Assembly: GCA_016191465.1 (NCBI GenBank)
Contig: JACPOP010000008.1
Span: 367,571-405,188 of the forward strand
Source: Chloroflexota bacterium
GTDB lineage: Bacteria > Chloroflexota > UBA6077 > CF-72
Direction: 5' to 3'
DNA: 37,618 nucleotides
Shown in pieces: positions 1-9,121 of the stretch. Numbering within the stretch: position 1 is the stretch's first letter; every line of letters begins with the position of its first letter. Both the position numbers and the translations under genes were made by a program. Below the pieces are notes generated by a model. The model saw only the letters and a list, made by a program, of their open reading frames with translations. It did not search any database and was not told where the DNA came from.

Positions 1-589
1 CCGGGACGTATGCGCCACCAGCGGTACACGATCCCATCACCACTGCCACCTGCGGAATGCCCGCCGCGGAGAGGTTGGCCTGGTTGAAAAAGATCCGTCC
101 GAAGTGCTCGCGGTCCGGGAACACCTCCGCTTGGAGCGGCAGGAACGCGCCGCCCGAATCGACCAGGTAGATGCACGGCAGCCTGTTCTGGGCCGCAACC
201 TCCTGGAGCCGGAGGTGCTTTTTCACCGTGAGCGGGTAGTACGTGCCGCCCTTGACTGTGGCGTCGTTCGCGACAACCGCCACCTCCCTGCCCTGCACGC
301 GGCCAATCCCCGTCACAATGCCCGCGGATGGCGCCTCTCCCTTATACATGTCCCAGGCAGCCAGGGGCGACAGCTCGAGGAAAGGAGACCCCGCGTCGAG
401 CAGGAGGTCGATCCGCTCTCGGGCTAGCAGTTTTCCGCGCGCGCGGTGGCGGCGGACGGCCTCGTCGCCACCGCCACGACGCACCTGCTCGTGGCGCTCG
501 CGCAGTGTCTGGACGAGCCCCAGGTTCCGATCCAGGTACTCTCTGAACCTGCTCGAACGCGAGTCAACGTGCGACGTCAGGACAACCAT
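1..589 (-). CDS. Acyl-CoA carboxylase carboxyltransferase (beta) subunit, methylcrotonyl-CoA type; 3' end outside window
   Basis: The minus strand read from ATG at 589 stays open to the window edge (about 196 residues). It starts [20 protein letters not shown] and contains [15 protein letters not shown], the biotin-carboxyltransferase hallmark [36 protein letters not shown] and [14 protein letters not shown]. These are typical of the N-terminal crotonase-like half of biotin-dependent carboxyltransferases. The SGGA...QAEVFPD and [11 protein letters not shown] wording is closest to 3-methylcrotonyl-CoA carboxylase beta. The enzyme moves CO2 from carboxybiotin to an acyl-CoA and acts with a biotin carboxylase/BCCP subunit that is not visible here. 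Substrate (methylcrotonyl-, propionyl-, geranyl-CoA) cannot be settled from half a protein. It is transcribed divergently from the gene at 739. Confidence 0.9.
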   Translation of the reverse strand, partial: MVVLTSHVDSRSSRFREYLDRNLGLVQTLRERHEQVRRGGGDEAVRRHRARGKLLARERIDLLLDAGSPFLELSPLAAWDMYKGEAPSAGIVTGIGRVQGREVAVVANDATVKGGTYYPLTVKKHLRLQEVAAQNRLPCIYLVDSGGAFLPLQAEVFPDREHFGRIFFNQANLSAAGIPQVAVVMGSCTAGGAYVP

Positions 590-738
590 GGATGCGTCAT
601 TCAGCGTACGATGCTGGTGCGGGGCGCGGCGCGCGCGTCCGGCCACAGCCGGCGGCCCACACACTTGTAACGTCTGCGTGGGCGTTTCGTAACGAAGGGT
701 CCACGGCGTGGCACACCTACTGCCTTTGATGTCAAGCG

Positions 739-1368
739 ATGCCCCGCATCGCTTTCACCCAGATTTGCCTCCGCTCCTGGCGATCGGCTTTCGCGCCGAT
801 GGCGTGGATGGCGGTTCTGCTCTTGGCGCTGGTCCGCCCGCAGACGGCTCGCGCCGAGGATCTGGCCCGGGTGGCGCCGGTGGAGGTGCGGGGTGCGCTC
901 CAGGTGCTGAGCGAAGTTGAGTCCACTCGGCCGCTTCTCGCAGCGCTTGAAAGCAATGGTGTTCGCATCCAGTTCAGCCAGACGCCGGCTGGCATCTTTG
1001 CCCGGTACAGCGTTGCCAAACGTACCATCGACGTCGATCAGAAATGGGTTGGCGCGCAGTCGGAGACGCTCGCCGCCGTCCTTGCCCACGAGTCCGTGCA
1101 CGCGGTTGACGCGGTGAATGGCTACCTTTCGGCGGGCGGTTCTTCAGCCTGTCTCGACTCGGAGGTACGGGCGTTCCGTGCCTCGGCGCAGTTGTGGGTC
1201 ACCCTCTACGGCCCAACTGGGAAGGCCGACGCTGCCGACGAGCTGGATCGCCAGATGAATCTCATCGCGGTCCGCCAATCGCAGGACCCGGGCGGCCTCG
1301 AGACCCTGGTCCGACAGGTCTACACGGACCAGTGCAATCCCGCGGTGGTCGTGGCGTCGGCCACGTAG
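739..1368 (+). CDS. Exported HExxH putative zinc metalloprotease-like protein
   Basis: A 209-residue protein not assigned to a named family. The N-terminus has a basic stretch followed by a hydrophobic segment (about residues 21-33) ending in an ARA-type cleavage site near residue 39, so it looks exported. A second ATG at 799 would give a more ordinary signal peptide, so the start is uncertain. The core carries [10 protein letters not shown] (HExxH at 117-121), the classic zinc-binding helix of gluzincin/metzincin peptidases, followed by SEVRAF (E142), a candidate third ligand about 21 residues later. Cys138 and Cys199 could form a disulfide. The role is unknown; cell-surface or envelope proteolysis is an inference. 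It stands alone between the divergent carboxylase gene and the polysaccharide block. Confidence 0.7.
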   Translation: MPRIAFTQICLRSWRSAFAPMAWMAVLLLALVRPQTARAEDLARVAPVEVRGALQVLSEVESTRPLLAALESNGVRIQFSQTPAGIFARYSVAKRTIDVDQKWVGAQSETLAAVLAHESVHAVDAVNGYLSAGGSSACLDSEVRAFRASAQLWVTLYGPTGKADAADELDRQMNLIAVRQSQDPGGLETLVRQVYTDQCNPAVVVASAT

Positions 1369-1484
1369 ACGTTCTCGATTCTCAGTTGTCCGAGGCGTTG
1401 CCACTTCCGATAGCTGATACCTGACCCCACTCAGCTCGTCATTCGCAGGACTCCCGGCCTCCCGCGCCGCGACAATCTGCCCGC

Positions 1485-2888
1485 ATGACAGGCCCTAAGC
1501 CGGAAGCCAGCCGAGAGACCGCGCCCAGGGCCCAGCCGTGGTCGTTCTCCGCTGACTGGCGCGCCGCCACCCTGGCCGCGCTGGGACTGCTCCTTCTGAC
1601 GGCGAGCCCCCCGCACCGCGTGGACCTGCCGCTGTACGGAGCGCTCGCGGTGGCCACCGCGGCAGCCTGGCGGCCCGGCCCGGCGGTGGCGGCCATCGGC
1701 GCGGCACTGCCATTCTTCGGCTTCGGCCGCGACGTCGGGCCAGTGTCCTTCAGTGCGCCCGGGCTTGCGCTGGTGCTCGTCGGCCTGGGTGCGTTGTCGC
1801 GGGCGGTCTGGGATCGGTTCCGACGGCCGCGGCGAGGCACGTGGCTTCGCGCCCCAACCTCGCCCCTGGACCTTCCGCTGGCCGGGTTCCTTGTCGCGGC
1901 GCTGGTGTCACTGCTGGTCACCGAGTATCCGCGGCTGTCGGTGCGTGAGCTCAGGTCGCTGATCCTCGAACCGGTCCTCTTCTTCTGGCTGCTCCGCGTC
2001 CTCCGCGGGCTGGACGCTGACCACTGGGCGGTCCGCGGCTTCCTCGCCAGCGCCGTGGTGGCCGCGCTTGCGGCGCTGTTGCAGAGCGCGCTCGGCCTCG
2101 GAGGCACCGAGGCCGAGGGCGTGCGGCGGGCGCAGGCCTGGTACCCCTCCCCAAACCACCTCGCGCTCATGCTCGGCCGCGCCCTGCCGCTGTTGCTGGC
2201 GGAATCACTCGCTGGCGGGCATCGCTGGCTGGGACGAGCAGGGGCGCTGCTGACAGCGGCGGCTATGGCTGTCACGTTCTCGCTGGGTGCAATCCTCGGC
2301 GGCCTGGCGTCCACGATCGCAGTGCTCCTCGCGCTCGGCCGCCGCCGAGGTGCGCTGCGCCTGGGAAGCGTCGCCGTGGCGCTTCTGCTGGGTGTGGCCG
2401 TGCTCGGGCTGATCGGCGTCCTCCCGGAGCGATTGAACCCGCTTCGGCCCAGCAGCGGCTTCCGCGTCGAGCTGTGGCTCTCGTCGCTGGCGATGATCCG
2501 CGACCACCCGCTCCTAGGGGTAGGCCTGGACAACTTCGTGTACCTGTATCAGCAGGTGTACCTGCGCGAGGGCGGCGCGGCCGAGCCCAACTTGTCACAC
2601 CCGCACAACTGGGTGCTGCACCTGTGGCTTCAACTCGGGGTACTCGGCCTGCTGTCATTCGTCACGCTGTGCTGGAAGATTGGCCGAGCGGCGTACGGCT
2701 CGGCACTCGGCGCCGCCGAGGGCGGGGACCGGGGGCCAAACTGGCTGGCCGTGGGCGTGCTCGGCGCGCTGGTAGCCACCCTGGTGCACGGGCTGATCGA
2801 CAACAGTTACTTCCTCCCCGACCTGGCCGCCCTCTTCTGGCTGGGTGCCGCTGTTGCGTTCCGCCAGTCCGAACCGGCCCGTCGTTAG
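1485..2888 (+). CDS. O-antigen ligase / polysaccharide polymerase-like membrane protein (Wzy_C family), copy 1
   Basis: A 467-residue polytopic membrane protein made mostly of hydrophobic segments. The region YPSPNHLALMLGRALPLLLA followed by a large extracytoplasmic stretch (RDHPLLGVGLDNF, then SHPHNWVLHLWLQLGVLGL) is the conserved Wzy_C / WaaL signature; the HPHN His and the WLQLGVLGL helix are characteristic. Such proteins join or polymerise undecaprenyl-linked oligosaccharides on the outer face of the membrane, or attach glycans to proteins. It lies 12 bp upstream of a second member of the family and in the same direction as a flippase-like gene and three glycosyltransferases, supporting a surface-polysaccharide role. 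The exact activity (polymerase, ligase, O-oligosaccharyltransferase) cannot be told from sequence. Confidence 0.85.
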   Translation: MTGPKPEASRETAPRAQPWSFSADWRAATLAALGLLLLTASPPHRVDLPLYGALAVATAAAWRPGPAVAAIGAALPFFGFGRDVGPVSFSAPGLALVLVGLGALSRAVWDRFRRPRRGTWLRAPTSPLDLPLAGFLVAALVSLLVTEYPRLSVRELRSLILEPVLFFWLLRVLRGLDADHWAVRGFLASAVVAALAALLQSALGLGGTEAEGVRRAQAWYPSPNHLALMLGRALPLLLAESLAGGHRWLGRAGALLTAAAMAVTFSLGAILGGLASTIAVLLALGRRRGALRLGSVAVALLLGVAVLGLIGVLPERLNPLRPSSGFRVELWLSSLAMIRDHPLLGVGLDNFVYLYQQVYLREGGAAEPNLSHPHNWVLHLWLQLGVLGLLSFVTLCWKIGRAAYGSALGAAEGGDRGPNWLAVGVLGALVATLVHGLIDNSYFLPDLAALFWLGAAVAFRQSEPARR

Positions 2889-2900
2889 AATCCCTGTCTC

Positions 2901-4394
2901 GTGGCGCAATCGGTGGCGGCTGCACCGGCCGTCGGATTCGCTCCGCGGCCCGGTCTGGAACTCGGACGAAAAGGCCTGTGGGCAGCGCACATAGCGCTCC
3001 TCGCCGGCCTGATCGGCGCCCTCGATCCTCTCCCCCTCGCCATCGGCGTGGTGGGCAGCGCCGGCGCGTTGCTCGTCCTGCGCTGGCCTCTCCTCGGCAT
3101 CGGACTGCTGCTGTTCGCGGTGCCGTTTGGCTCGCTCGCGCAGGTGGAGCTGGGCAGCTTCCAGGTTGGACCTACCGAGGTGCTCACCGCCCTCGTGGGC
3201 CTGTCGTGGCTGCTGCGCGGGATCGCCGCCCGGCGCATTCGCCTGATGCACGCCGCACCACTGACCGCTGCCGCGATGATGAGCATCCTGGCCCTGTTTT
3301 CTATCACCTACGCCATTGCCGCGGGCCCAGCCATCAAGGAGACGCTCAAGTGGCTCGAGCTGGCGGTGGTTGTGGTGGTGATGCGCGATCTCGTGCGCAC
3401 CTGGGAACGCGCGCGGCCCCTGGTGCTCGCGCTGTTCGTCGCCGCATCGCTCGAAGCGCTGTACGGAGTATTCCAGTTTGCCACCAACGCGGGCCCGGTC
3501 TCGTTTGCCCTGGGTGAGTCGCTCCGCGCGTACGGCAACTTCGAGCAGCCGAACCCATTTGGCGGCTACCTCTCGACCGTGCTGCCGGTCGCGCTCGCGG
3601 TTGCCCTGGCCCCGGGCACCTCGCGGACCGTCCGATGGACATCACGAATCGCCGTGGTGTGCCTGGCGCTCGGGATTGCGCTGAGCCAATCACGCGGCGC
3701 CTGGCTGGGACTCGCGGTCGCCTTCGTCGTGGCCGTGCTCGTGCTCGGCGGGCGTGCACGCTTGCTACTGGGCGCCGGAATGGCGGCGCTGCTCGCGACG
3801 GTCCTGGCGGCGTTCGCCGGTCTCCTTCCGGCCTCAATCGTGCAGCGCGTCTCCCAGGCCGTGGAGTACTTCGGCGTGTTCGACGTCCGCACGGTCGAGC
3901 TCACCAGCGAGAACTGGGCCGTAGTCGAGCGGATGGCCCACTGGCAGGCGGGCTGGGGGATGTTCCTCGATAATCCCTGGCTGGGCGTGGGCGCGGGCAA
4001 TTACCCGGAGGCGTACCCGTTCTATTACATCAACGATTGGCTCGATCCGCTCGGCCATGCTCACAACTACTACATCAATACGCTCGCCGAGCTTGGCGTT
4101 GTGGGGCTCGGCATACTCGTCCTCTTCCTCACCTTTGTCTTCGCGACCCTGTTCCACGCCGCTCGAGCGCGGTTGGGCCCCGCGCCGCAACCGGAGGCTG
4201 TGATCTGGCGTCTCCTCGGGCTCGGCATCCTCGCCTCGTTCGTGGTGTTCAACACCCATAACATCTTCGACAATCTCTTCGTTCACAGCGTCAACGTCCA
4301 GATAGGCTTCCTGCTCGCACTCGGGTTGCTCGCGGCCGAACGCGTTCACGCATTTCCGGAGGCCCGCCCTGAGCAACGTTCCGCCCGCATCTGA
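2901..4394 (+). CDS. O-antigen ligase / polysaccharide polymerase-like membrane protein (Wzy_C family), copy 2
   Basis: A 497-residue membrane protein with a GTG start 12 bp after the previous stop codon. It shares the architecture of its neighbour: many hydrophobic helices, FEQPNPFGGYLSTVLPVALA, ALSQSRGAWLGLAVAF (the loop with conserved SRGAWLG), a long outer loop with DNPWLGVGAGNYPEAYP, and GHAHNYYINTLAELGVVGLG, the Wzy_C signature with its conserved His. The SRGAWLG and HNYY features make it the more canonical of the pair. Two adjacent paralogues that differ strongly in sequence suggest divided labour, for example polymerisation versus ligation, rather than a recent duplication. Its 3' end overlaps the inferred CTG-initiated flippase-like gene. 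Confidence 0.87.
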   Translation: MAQSVAAAPAVGFAPRPGLELGRKGLWAAHIALLAGLIGALDPLPLAIGVVGSAGALLVLRWPLLGIGLLLFAVPFGSLAQVELGSFQVGPTEVLTALVGLSWLLRGIAARRIRLMHAAPLTAAAMMSILALFSITYAIAAGPAIKETLKWLELAVVVVVMRDLVRTWERARPLVLALFVAASLEALYGVFQFATNAGPVSFALGESLRAYGNFEQPNPFGGYLSTVLPVALAVALAPGTSRTVRWTSRIAVVCLALGIALSQSRGAWLGLAVAFVVAVLVLGGRARLLLGAGMAALLATVLAAFAGLLPASIVQRVSQAVEYFGVFDVRTVELTSENWAVVERMAHWQAGWGMFLDNPWLGVGAGNYPEAYPFYYINDWLDPLGHAHNYYINTLAELGVVGLGILVLFLTFVFATLFHAARARLGPAPQPEAVIWRLLGLGILASFVVFNTHNIFDNLFVHSVNVQIGFLLALGLLAAERVHAFPEARPEQRSARI

Positions 4395-5478
4395 CCTGCA
4401 AGAGCCTCGACCCGGGGTTGGCACTCCCGGGGTCAACGGTGTCGCCCCTGAAGCCGACCTTCCCGAGCTGGAAGAGGGGAACGTCGCACCGCCGCTGGCA
4501 AAGCGCTTCTTCAACGTACGCACGGCCATCTCGTTCGCGGTTGGGTTCGCGCTGATGCTGTTCATCTTCACGCGCGCCAACGTCGACGTCGAAGGGATCC
4601 TGACACGGGTCAGGCAGTCCAACCCCTGGCTGCTGCTGCTGGCGTTCGTCGCCTTTTACGCCACGTTCCCCATCCGCGCCTTGCGCTGGCGGATGATGCT
4701 CCAGTCGGCGGGTCGCGGTCGCTCAAAGGTTTTCGTCCTGCCTTCGCTAGCGGGCCTCTCCGAGATCATCTTCCTGAGCTGGTTTGCCAATTGCATCGTG
4801 CCGGCGAAGCTCGGCGACGCCTACCGCGGCTACCTGCTGAAGGCCGAGTCGGGGATGTCATTCTCGCGGACCATCGGCACGATCCTGGCCGAGCGGATCA
4901 TCGACGTGGTGCTGCTGTTTGGGCTGATGGTCGCCGCCGCCAGCCTGTCATTCGGCCGTGCGCTCCCCACGGAAGTGGTCGTGTTGATGCAGGTGGGGTT
5001 CGCCCTGGTGGTGGTGGTGGTCATCGGGCTCGTGGCGCTCCGCAACCTGCGTCCGCTTGTCCACCGCTTGCTGCCGGTCCGGCTCCACACGCAATACCGC
5101 CGCTTTGAGGAAGGGACACTCCACTCATTCCGCCGGCTCCCGCTCCTGATTCTGCTCAGCCTTGGGGCATGGGGCGGCGAAGTAGCCCGCCTGTACCTGG
5201 TCACGGCAGCCCTGGGTGTTGGGAGCGTCTTCCCGAGCGTCGTGCTGTTCGTCGCACTGGCCTCGGCGCTGGCCACCACCCTGCCGATCACGCCGGCGGG
5301 CCTCGGGTTCGCGGAGAGCGCCATCGTCGGCATCTTCATCCTGGCTGCCAATGCGGGGCTGGCCCCCGGGGTTGATGAGCACACCGCCGCGAGCATCGCG
5401 TTGCTCGACCGCACCATCTCGTACTGGAGCATCATTGTCGTCGGTGCCATTGTGTACGCGCTCAGCAAGCGCCGCTAG
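4369..5478 (+). CDS. Flippase-like integral membrane protein (UPF0104 / LPG synthase TM-region family), probable CTG start
   Basis: The first ATG in frame is at 4555 (307 residues), but that would begin inside the first membrane helix. The frame is open back to 4306 and has no ATG, GTG or TTG upstream of 4555. CTG at 4369 is preceded by GGAGG (4358-4362) with a 6-nt spacer and would give 369 residues: an acidic, proline-rich cytoplasmic tail, then FFNVRTAISFAVGFALMLF as a complete first helix. Conserved family elements include FPIRALRWRMML, WFANCIVPAKLGDAYRGYLL, GTILAERIIDVVLL and the late PITPAGLGFAESAIVG. Relatives include the transmembrane part of MprF and AglD-type proteins; a lipid or glycan flippase-like role in polysaccharide assembly is inferred from context. 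The 26-nt overlap with the upstream gene suggests translational coupling. Confidence 0.75.
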   Translation: MSNVPPASDLQEPRPGVGTPGVNGVAPEADLPELEEGNVAPPLAKRFFNVRTAISFAVGFALMLFIFTRANVDVEGILTRVRQSNPWLLLLAFVAFYATFPIRALRWRMMLQSAGRGRSKVFVLPSLAGLSEIIFLSWFANCIVPAKLGDAYRGYLLKAESGMSFSRTIGTILAERIIDVVLLFGLMVAAASLSFGRALPTEVVVLMQVGFALVVVVVIGLVALRNLRPLVHRLLPVRLHTQYRRFEEGTLHSFRRLPLLILLSLGAWGGEVARLYLVTAALGVGSVFPSVVLFVALASALATTLPITPAGLGFAESAIVGIFILAANAGLAPGVDEHTAASIALLDRTISYWSIIVVGAIVYALSKRR

Positions 5479-5606
5479 CAGACATGGAGCGGTGTACGCC
5501 GGGTTCCGGTCGGCGGGTACGCGGTACCTTCGCTGGGCACCAGCGTGTGCCACACTGTCGTCTGTCGCGGACGTAGCTCCTGCCTGTCACCCGCCGGCCC
5601 GCTTCC

Positions 5607-6749
5607 GTGCGCATTGCCATCGACTACTCCTCGGCCGTCAACCAGCGTGCGGGGATCGGACGCCTGGTCCGCAGCCAGGTGAAGGCGCTCGCGGAGATTG
5701 ACCACGAGAACCAGTACCTGCTCCTGCACGCTCGGCCCAACCCCGGGGCGACGGTGGAGGCGCCGAGCGCGCCGAACTTTGCCCGCCGCGAGATCCGGCT
5801 CCGCGAGCGTTGGGTCACGATTGCCTGGCACCGCGCCCAGGTGCCGCTGGCCGCGGACTGGCTCACCGGTCGCGTGGATCTTTTTCATTCGCCAGACTTC
5901 GTCCTGCCACCGGTGCGACGCGCCAGGACCATTTTGACGGTGCACGATCTGGCGTTCCTGCTGCGCCCCGAGTGTGCCGAATCAAAGCTGCGAGCGTATC
6001 TTGAGCAGGTGGTTCCACGTTCCGTCAATCGCGCTGATTACGTGATCGCCGATTCTGAGAACACCCGGACGGACCTGGTCGTGCTGCTCGGCGTGGATCC
6101 GGACCGAATCACGGTGGTGCCGGGCGGAGTAGACCCGAGGTTCCGACCCGTGAACGATCCGCTCCAACTGGCCCGGGCGCGCGAGCGGCTCGGAGTTGGC
6201 GATGCGCCCTTCGTGGTCGCGCTGGGCGTCCTCGAGCCGCGCAAGAACTTGCCACGACTCATGGACGCCTTCGCCATCGCCAAGTCACGCGGACGCATTC
6301 CGCGCCACAAGCTCGTCCTCGCCGGCGGCAAAGGCTGGCTGGTGGAAGGCATCCTGGAACACCATCAGCGCTCGCCCTACCAGGGCGACATCCTGCTGCC
6401 CGGGTTCGTCGCCGACGACCTGCTGCCGGCGGTGTACAGCGCGGCCGACGTGCTCGCGTTCCCTTCGCTGTACGAAGGGTTCGGGCTCCCCATCCTGGAA
6501 GCCATGGCCTGTGGTACTCCGGTCGTTTCGTCGCGCTCCTCGTGCCTGCCAGAGGTGGCTGAAGGCGCTGCCCTGATGGTCGACCCCGAGGATGCCGACG
6601 GGATCGCGACCGAGCTCGAGCGCGCGATCCTGGACGGCCCGCTCCGCGCGGAACTTCGAGCGCTCGGCCTCGAGCGCTCCCGTGGCTACACCTGGGGCCG
6701 AGCCGCGCACCGACTGTTAGACGTCTACCGCCGCGTGTACGCGGCCTGA
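5607..6749 (+). CDS. GT4-family glycosyltransferase 1
   Basis: A 380-residue GT-B fold glycosyltransferase, GTG start, no clear SD. The N-terminal acceptor domain starts RIAIDYSSAVNQRAGIGRLV, with the glycine-rich first loop; TVHDLAFLL and ADYVIADSENTRTDL mark the domain's end. The nucleotide-sugar domain shows VVALGVLEPRKNLPRLMDAF and SLYEGFGLPILEAMACGTPV, the EX7E motif that contacts the donor. Family members transfer mannose, glucose, rhamnose or related sugars from a nucleotide donor to lipid-linked glycans in the cytoplasm. The sugar and linkage cannot be predicted. It is followed 26 bp later by a second GT4 gene and preceded by the flippase-like gene. Confidence 0.9.
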   Translation: MRIAIDYSSAVNQRAGIGRLVRSQVKALAEIDHENQYLLLHARPNPGATVEAPSAPNFARREIRLRERWVTIAWHRAQVPLAADWLTGRVDLFHSPDFVLPPVRRARTILTVHDLAFLLRPECAESKLRAYLEQVVPRSVNRADYVIADSENTRTDLVVLLGVDPDRITVVPGGVDPRFRPVNDPLQLARARERLGVGDAPFVVALGVLEPRKNLPRLMDAFAIAKSRGRIPRHKLVLAGGKGWLVEGILEHHQRSPYQGDILLPGFVADDLLPAVYSAADVLAFPSLYEGFGLPILEAMACGTPVVSSRSSCLPEVAEGAALMVDPEDADGIATELERAILDGPLRAELRALGLERSRGYTWGRAAHRLLDVYRRVYAA

Positions 6750-6775
6750 CCCGGACTCGAGCGACCACTCGCCCC

Positions 6776-7936
6776 ATGCGCATCGGCATCAACGCCCTCT
6801 TCCTCCAGAAGCCCATGGTGGGCATGGGCCAACACCTGTTCCACCTGCTGGAAGGGCTGGACGGGCTGGATGATCCGGAGAACCGGTACGTCCTGCTCTC
6901 GCCGCGCTTCCGCCGCGCCTATACCGTGCACGGCCCACAGCTCTCTGACCGCTTTCGCGAGGTCGAGGTCGTGAGCGCCCTCGCGCGGCTCGGCGAGAGC
7001 TTCGAAAAGCTGTGGTGGGAGCAAGCCGGCATCGTCGCCGCGGGCTCTCGCGAGAAGATTGATCTCCTGCACTGCCCGTACTGGTCCAATCCGCTCATCG
7101 CGCCGTGGCCCACGGTCGTGACCATTCACGACGTCATCCAGTTCGTCCTGCCAGAGTACGCCTGGCGCAAGATCAGCAAGCTCTACTTCCAGCTCGTCTC
7201 CCGCTCGGCGCGCAGAGCGGACGCCGTGATCGCCGTGAGCGAGAACTCTAAGAACGACATCGTGCGCATCCTGGGGATCCCGCCGGAGCGGATCCACGTC
7301 ATCGGCAACGCCGTGGACGCCAGCCTCTACCCGGTGCGAGACGCCTGGCAGTTAGCCGCTGTCCGCGAGCGGTACGGGATCGGCCCGCGGTACATCCTTT
7401 ACTTCGGCGGGTTTGACCTGCGAAAGAATGTGCTGCGCATCATCGAGGCGTACAGCCATTTGCCGGAGCGGATCCGGAACGAATACCAGCTCGTCATCGC
7501 GGGGCGCTACCAGTACCTGGGCTCGCCCCTCTATCCGGATCCGCGTCCGGCTGTCGAGCAGCGCGGGCTTGAAGGGCGGGTGGTCTTTACCGGGCAGATC
7601 CGCGAGCAGGACAAGGCGCCGCTGTTCAGCGGGGCCACGCTGTACACCTTCCCTTCCCTCTACGAAGGCTTCGGGATTACGGTATTGGAGGCCATGGCCT
7701 GCGGCACGCCCGTCCTGACGTCGAACCTCTCGGCCCTTCCGGAGGTGGTCGCCGACGCTGGGGTATTGATCGACCCGTACAGCGTGGAGGCGATAACCCA
7801 GGGCATGGAGTCGGTGCTGGACGACGCGAAGCTGCAGGACGAGCTTTCGCGCAAAGGTCTGGAACGAGCGCGACTGTTTACCTGGGAGCAGGTCGCCGAA
7901 CAGACCCTGCGCGTCTACCGCGAGATCGCACGGTAG
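6776..7936 (+). CDS. GT4-family glycosyltransferase 2
   Basis: A 386-residue GT-B glycosyltransferase starting at ATG (MRIGINALFLQKPMVGMGQH), with the glycine loop at about residues 15-18. Further landmarks are VTIHDVIQFVLPEYAW, ADAVIAVSENSKNDIVRILG, YILYFGGFDLRKNVLRIIEA and SLYEGFGITVLEAMACGTPV (EX7E). It resembles the preceding enzyme in domain order but differs throughout, so the two probably add different sugars of the same repeat unit. No SD is visible before the ATG (CACTCGCCCC), which is common in this block. Cytoplasmic or membrane-peripheral location is expected. Confidence 0.9.
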   Translation: MRIGINALFLQKPMVGMGQHLFHLLEGLDGLDDPENRYVLLSPRFRRAYTVHGPQLSDRFREVEVVSALARLGESFEKLWWEQAGIVAAGSREKIDLLHCPYWSNPLIAPWPTVVTIHDVIQFVLPEYAWRKISKLYFQLVSRSARRADAVIAVSENSKNDIVRILGIPPERIHVIGNAVDASLYPVRDAWQLAAVRERYGIGPRYILYFGGFDLRKNVLRIIEAYSHLPERIRNEYQLVIAGRYQYLGSPLYPDPRPAVEQRGLEGRVVFTGQIREQDKAPLFSGATLYTFPSLYEGFGITVLEAMACGTPVLTSNLSALPEVVADAGVLIDPYSVEAITQGMESVLDDAKLQDELSRKGLERARLFTWEQVAEQTLRVYREIAR

Positions 7937-7952
7937 GCGGAACCAGCCGCGC

Positions 7953-9101
7953 GTGCGCGTCCTGATGGCCTCGAAGGCCCTGGTGAGCGCCGCCTACCAC
8001 GCCAAGCTCCGGGACATTGCCGCCGAGCCCGGCGTGGAGCGGTTGACGGTGGTCGTCCCGCCCGCCTGGCAGGAGCCCGGCGGGCGGCTCCTGCGGCTCG
8101 AACGGTCCGACGCGATCGAGGGCGCGTACGACCTGCGGGTGGAGCCGATCCGGTTCAACGGCAGCTTCCACCTGTTCTACTGGCCAACCCTGGGGCGGAT
8201 CATCAACGAGGTGCGCCCCGATGTGGTGCATGTCGACGAGGAGCCGTACAACTGGGCGACCGCGCTGGCTGCCTGGCAGGCGCGGGGCGCGGGAAGCGCG
8301 GTCGTGTTCTTCACCTGGCAGAACCTTGTGCGGCGCTACCCACCGCCCTTCCGCTGGATGGAGCAGTCCGTGTTCCGGCAGGCGCAACACGCGATCGTGG
8401 GCAATGCTGAAGCTGGAGGCGTGCTGCGCCAGAAGGGCTACGCGGGACCCATCTCGGAAATCCCGCAGTTCGGGGTGGACCCGGCGCGCTTCGTGCCCGC
8501 GGAAGCGCTGCGCCACACCGAGGTACCGATTATCGGGTACGTCGCTCGGCTGGTCGAGGAGAAGGGTGTTTTCGTCTTGATTGCTGCCATGGAACGGCTG
8601 CAGGATCTCGCGTGGCGCCTGCTGGTCGTCGGGACGGGGCCCGCGGAGGCGCAGGCGCGGGCGGCCATCGCCGCGGCGGGCCTGGACGAGCGCGTCACGT
8701 GGCAGGCTTCGGTGCCGTCCGAGGAGATGCCGTATACGCTGAAACAGCTTGACCTGCTGGTGCTCCCTTCGCTGACCCGACCCCATTGGAAAGAACAGTT
8801 TGGGCGCGTCCTGGTGGAGGCGATGGCGTGCGGCGTCCCGGTGGTGGGTTCGACCAGCGGCGAGATCCCGAACGTGATCGGCAACGCTGGCACCGTGGTG
8901 CCCGAGGGAGACCCGGATGCCCTTGCGGCCGGGCTGCGCCCGCTGCTGGTCGACCCGCGGCGACGCCAGCAACTGGGCGCGCGCGGGCGAGAGCGGGTCA
9001 TCGAGCGGTTCACGTCGGCCAGCGTGGCGCGCCGCACCGTGGCCGCGTACGCCGCGGCGTTCGAGGCGGCGCAACAGCATGGCTTGCCACGCGGGGCGTG
9101 A
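7953..9101 (+). CDS. GT4-family glycosyltransferase 3
   Basis: A 382-residue GT-B glycosyltransferase with a GTG start (VRVLMASKALVSAAYHAKLR), 16 bp after the previous gene. Features include PDVVHVDEEPYNWATALAAW, FFTWQNLVRRYPPPFRWME, IIGYVARLVEEKGVFVLIAA and WKEQFGRVLVEAMACGVPVV. The last is an EX7E motif of the form EQFGRVLVE, different from the EGFG form of its two neighbours. It is the last gene of the polysaccharide block; the next gene has its own promoter. Confidence 0.9.
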   Translation: MRVLMASKALVSAAYHAKLRDIAAEPGVERLTVVVPPAWQEPGGRLLRLERSDAIEGAYDLRVEPIRFNGSFHLFYWPTLGRIINEVRPDVVHVDEEPYNWATALAAWQARGAGSAVVFFTWQNLVRRYPPPFRWMEQSVFRQAQHAIVGNAEAGGVLRQKGYAGPISEIPQFGVDPARFVPAEALRHTEVPIIGYVARLVEEKGVFVLIAAMERLQDLAWRLLVVGTGPAEAQARAAIAAAGLDERVTWQASVPSEEMPYTLKQLDLLVLPSLTRPHWKEQFGRVLVEAMACGVPVVGSTSGEIPNVIGNAGTVVPEGDPDALAAGLRPLLVDPRRRQQLGARGRERVIERFTSASVARRTVAAYAAAFEAAQQHGLPRGA

Positions 9102-9121
9102 CGCATCGCACCCGGCGGTCG

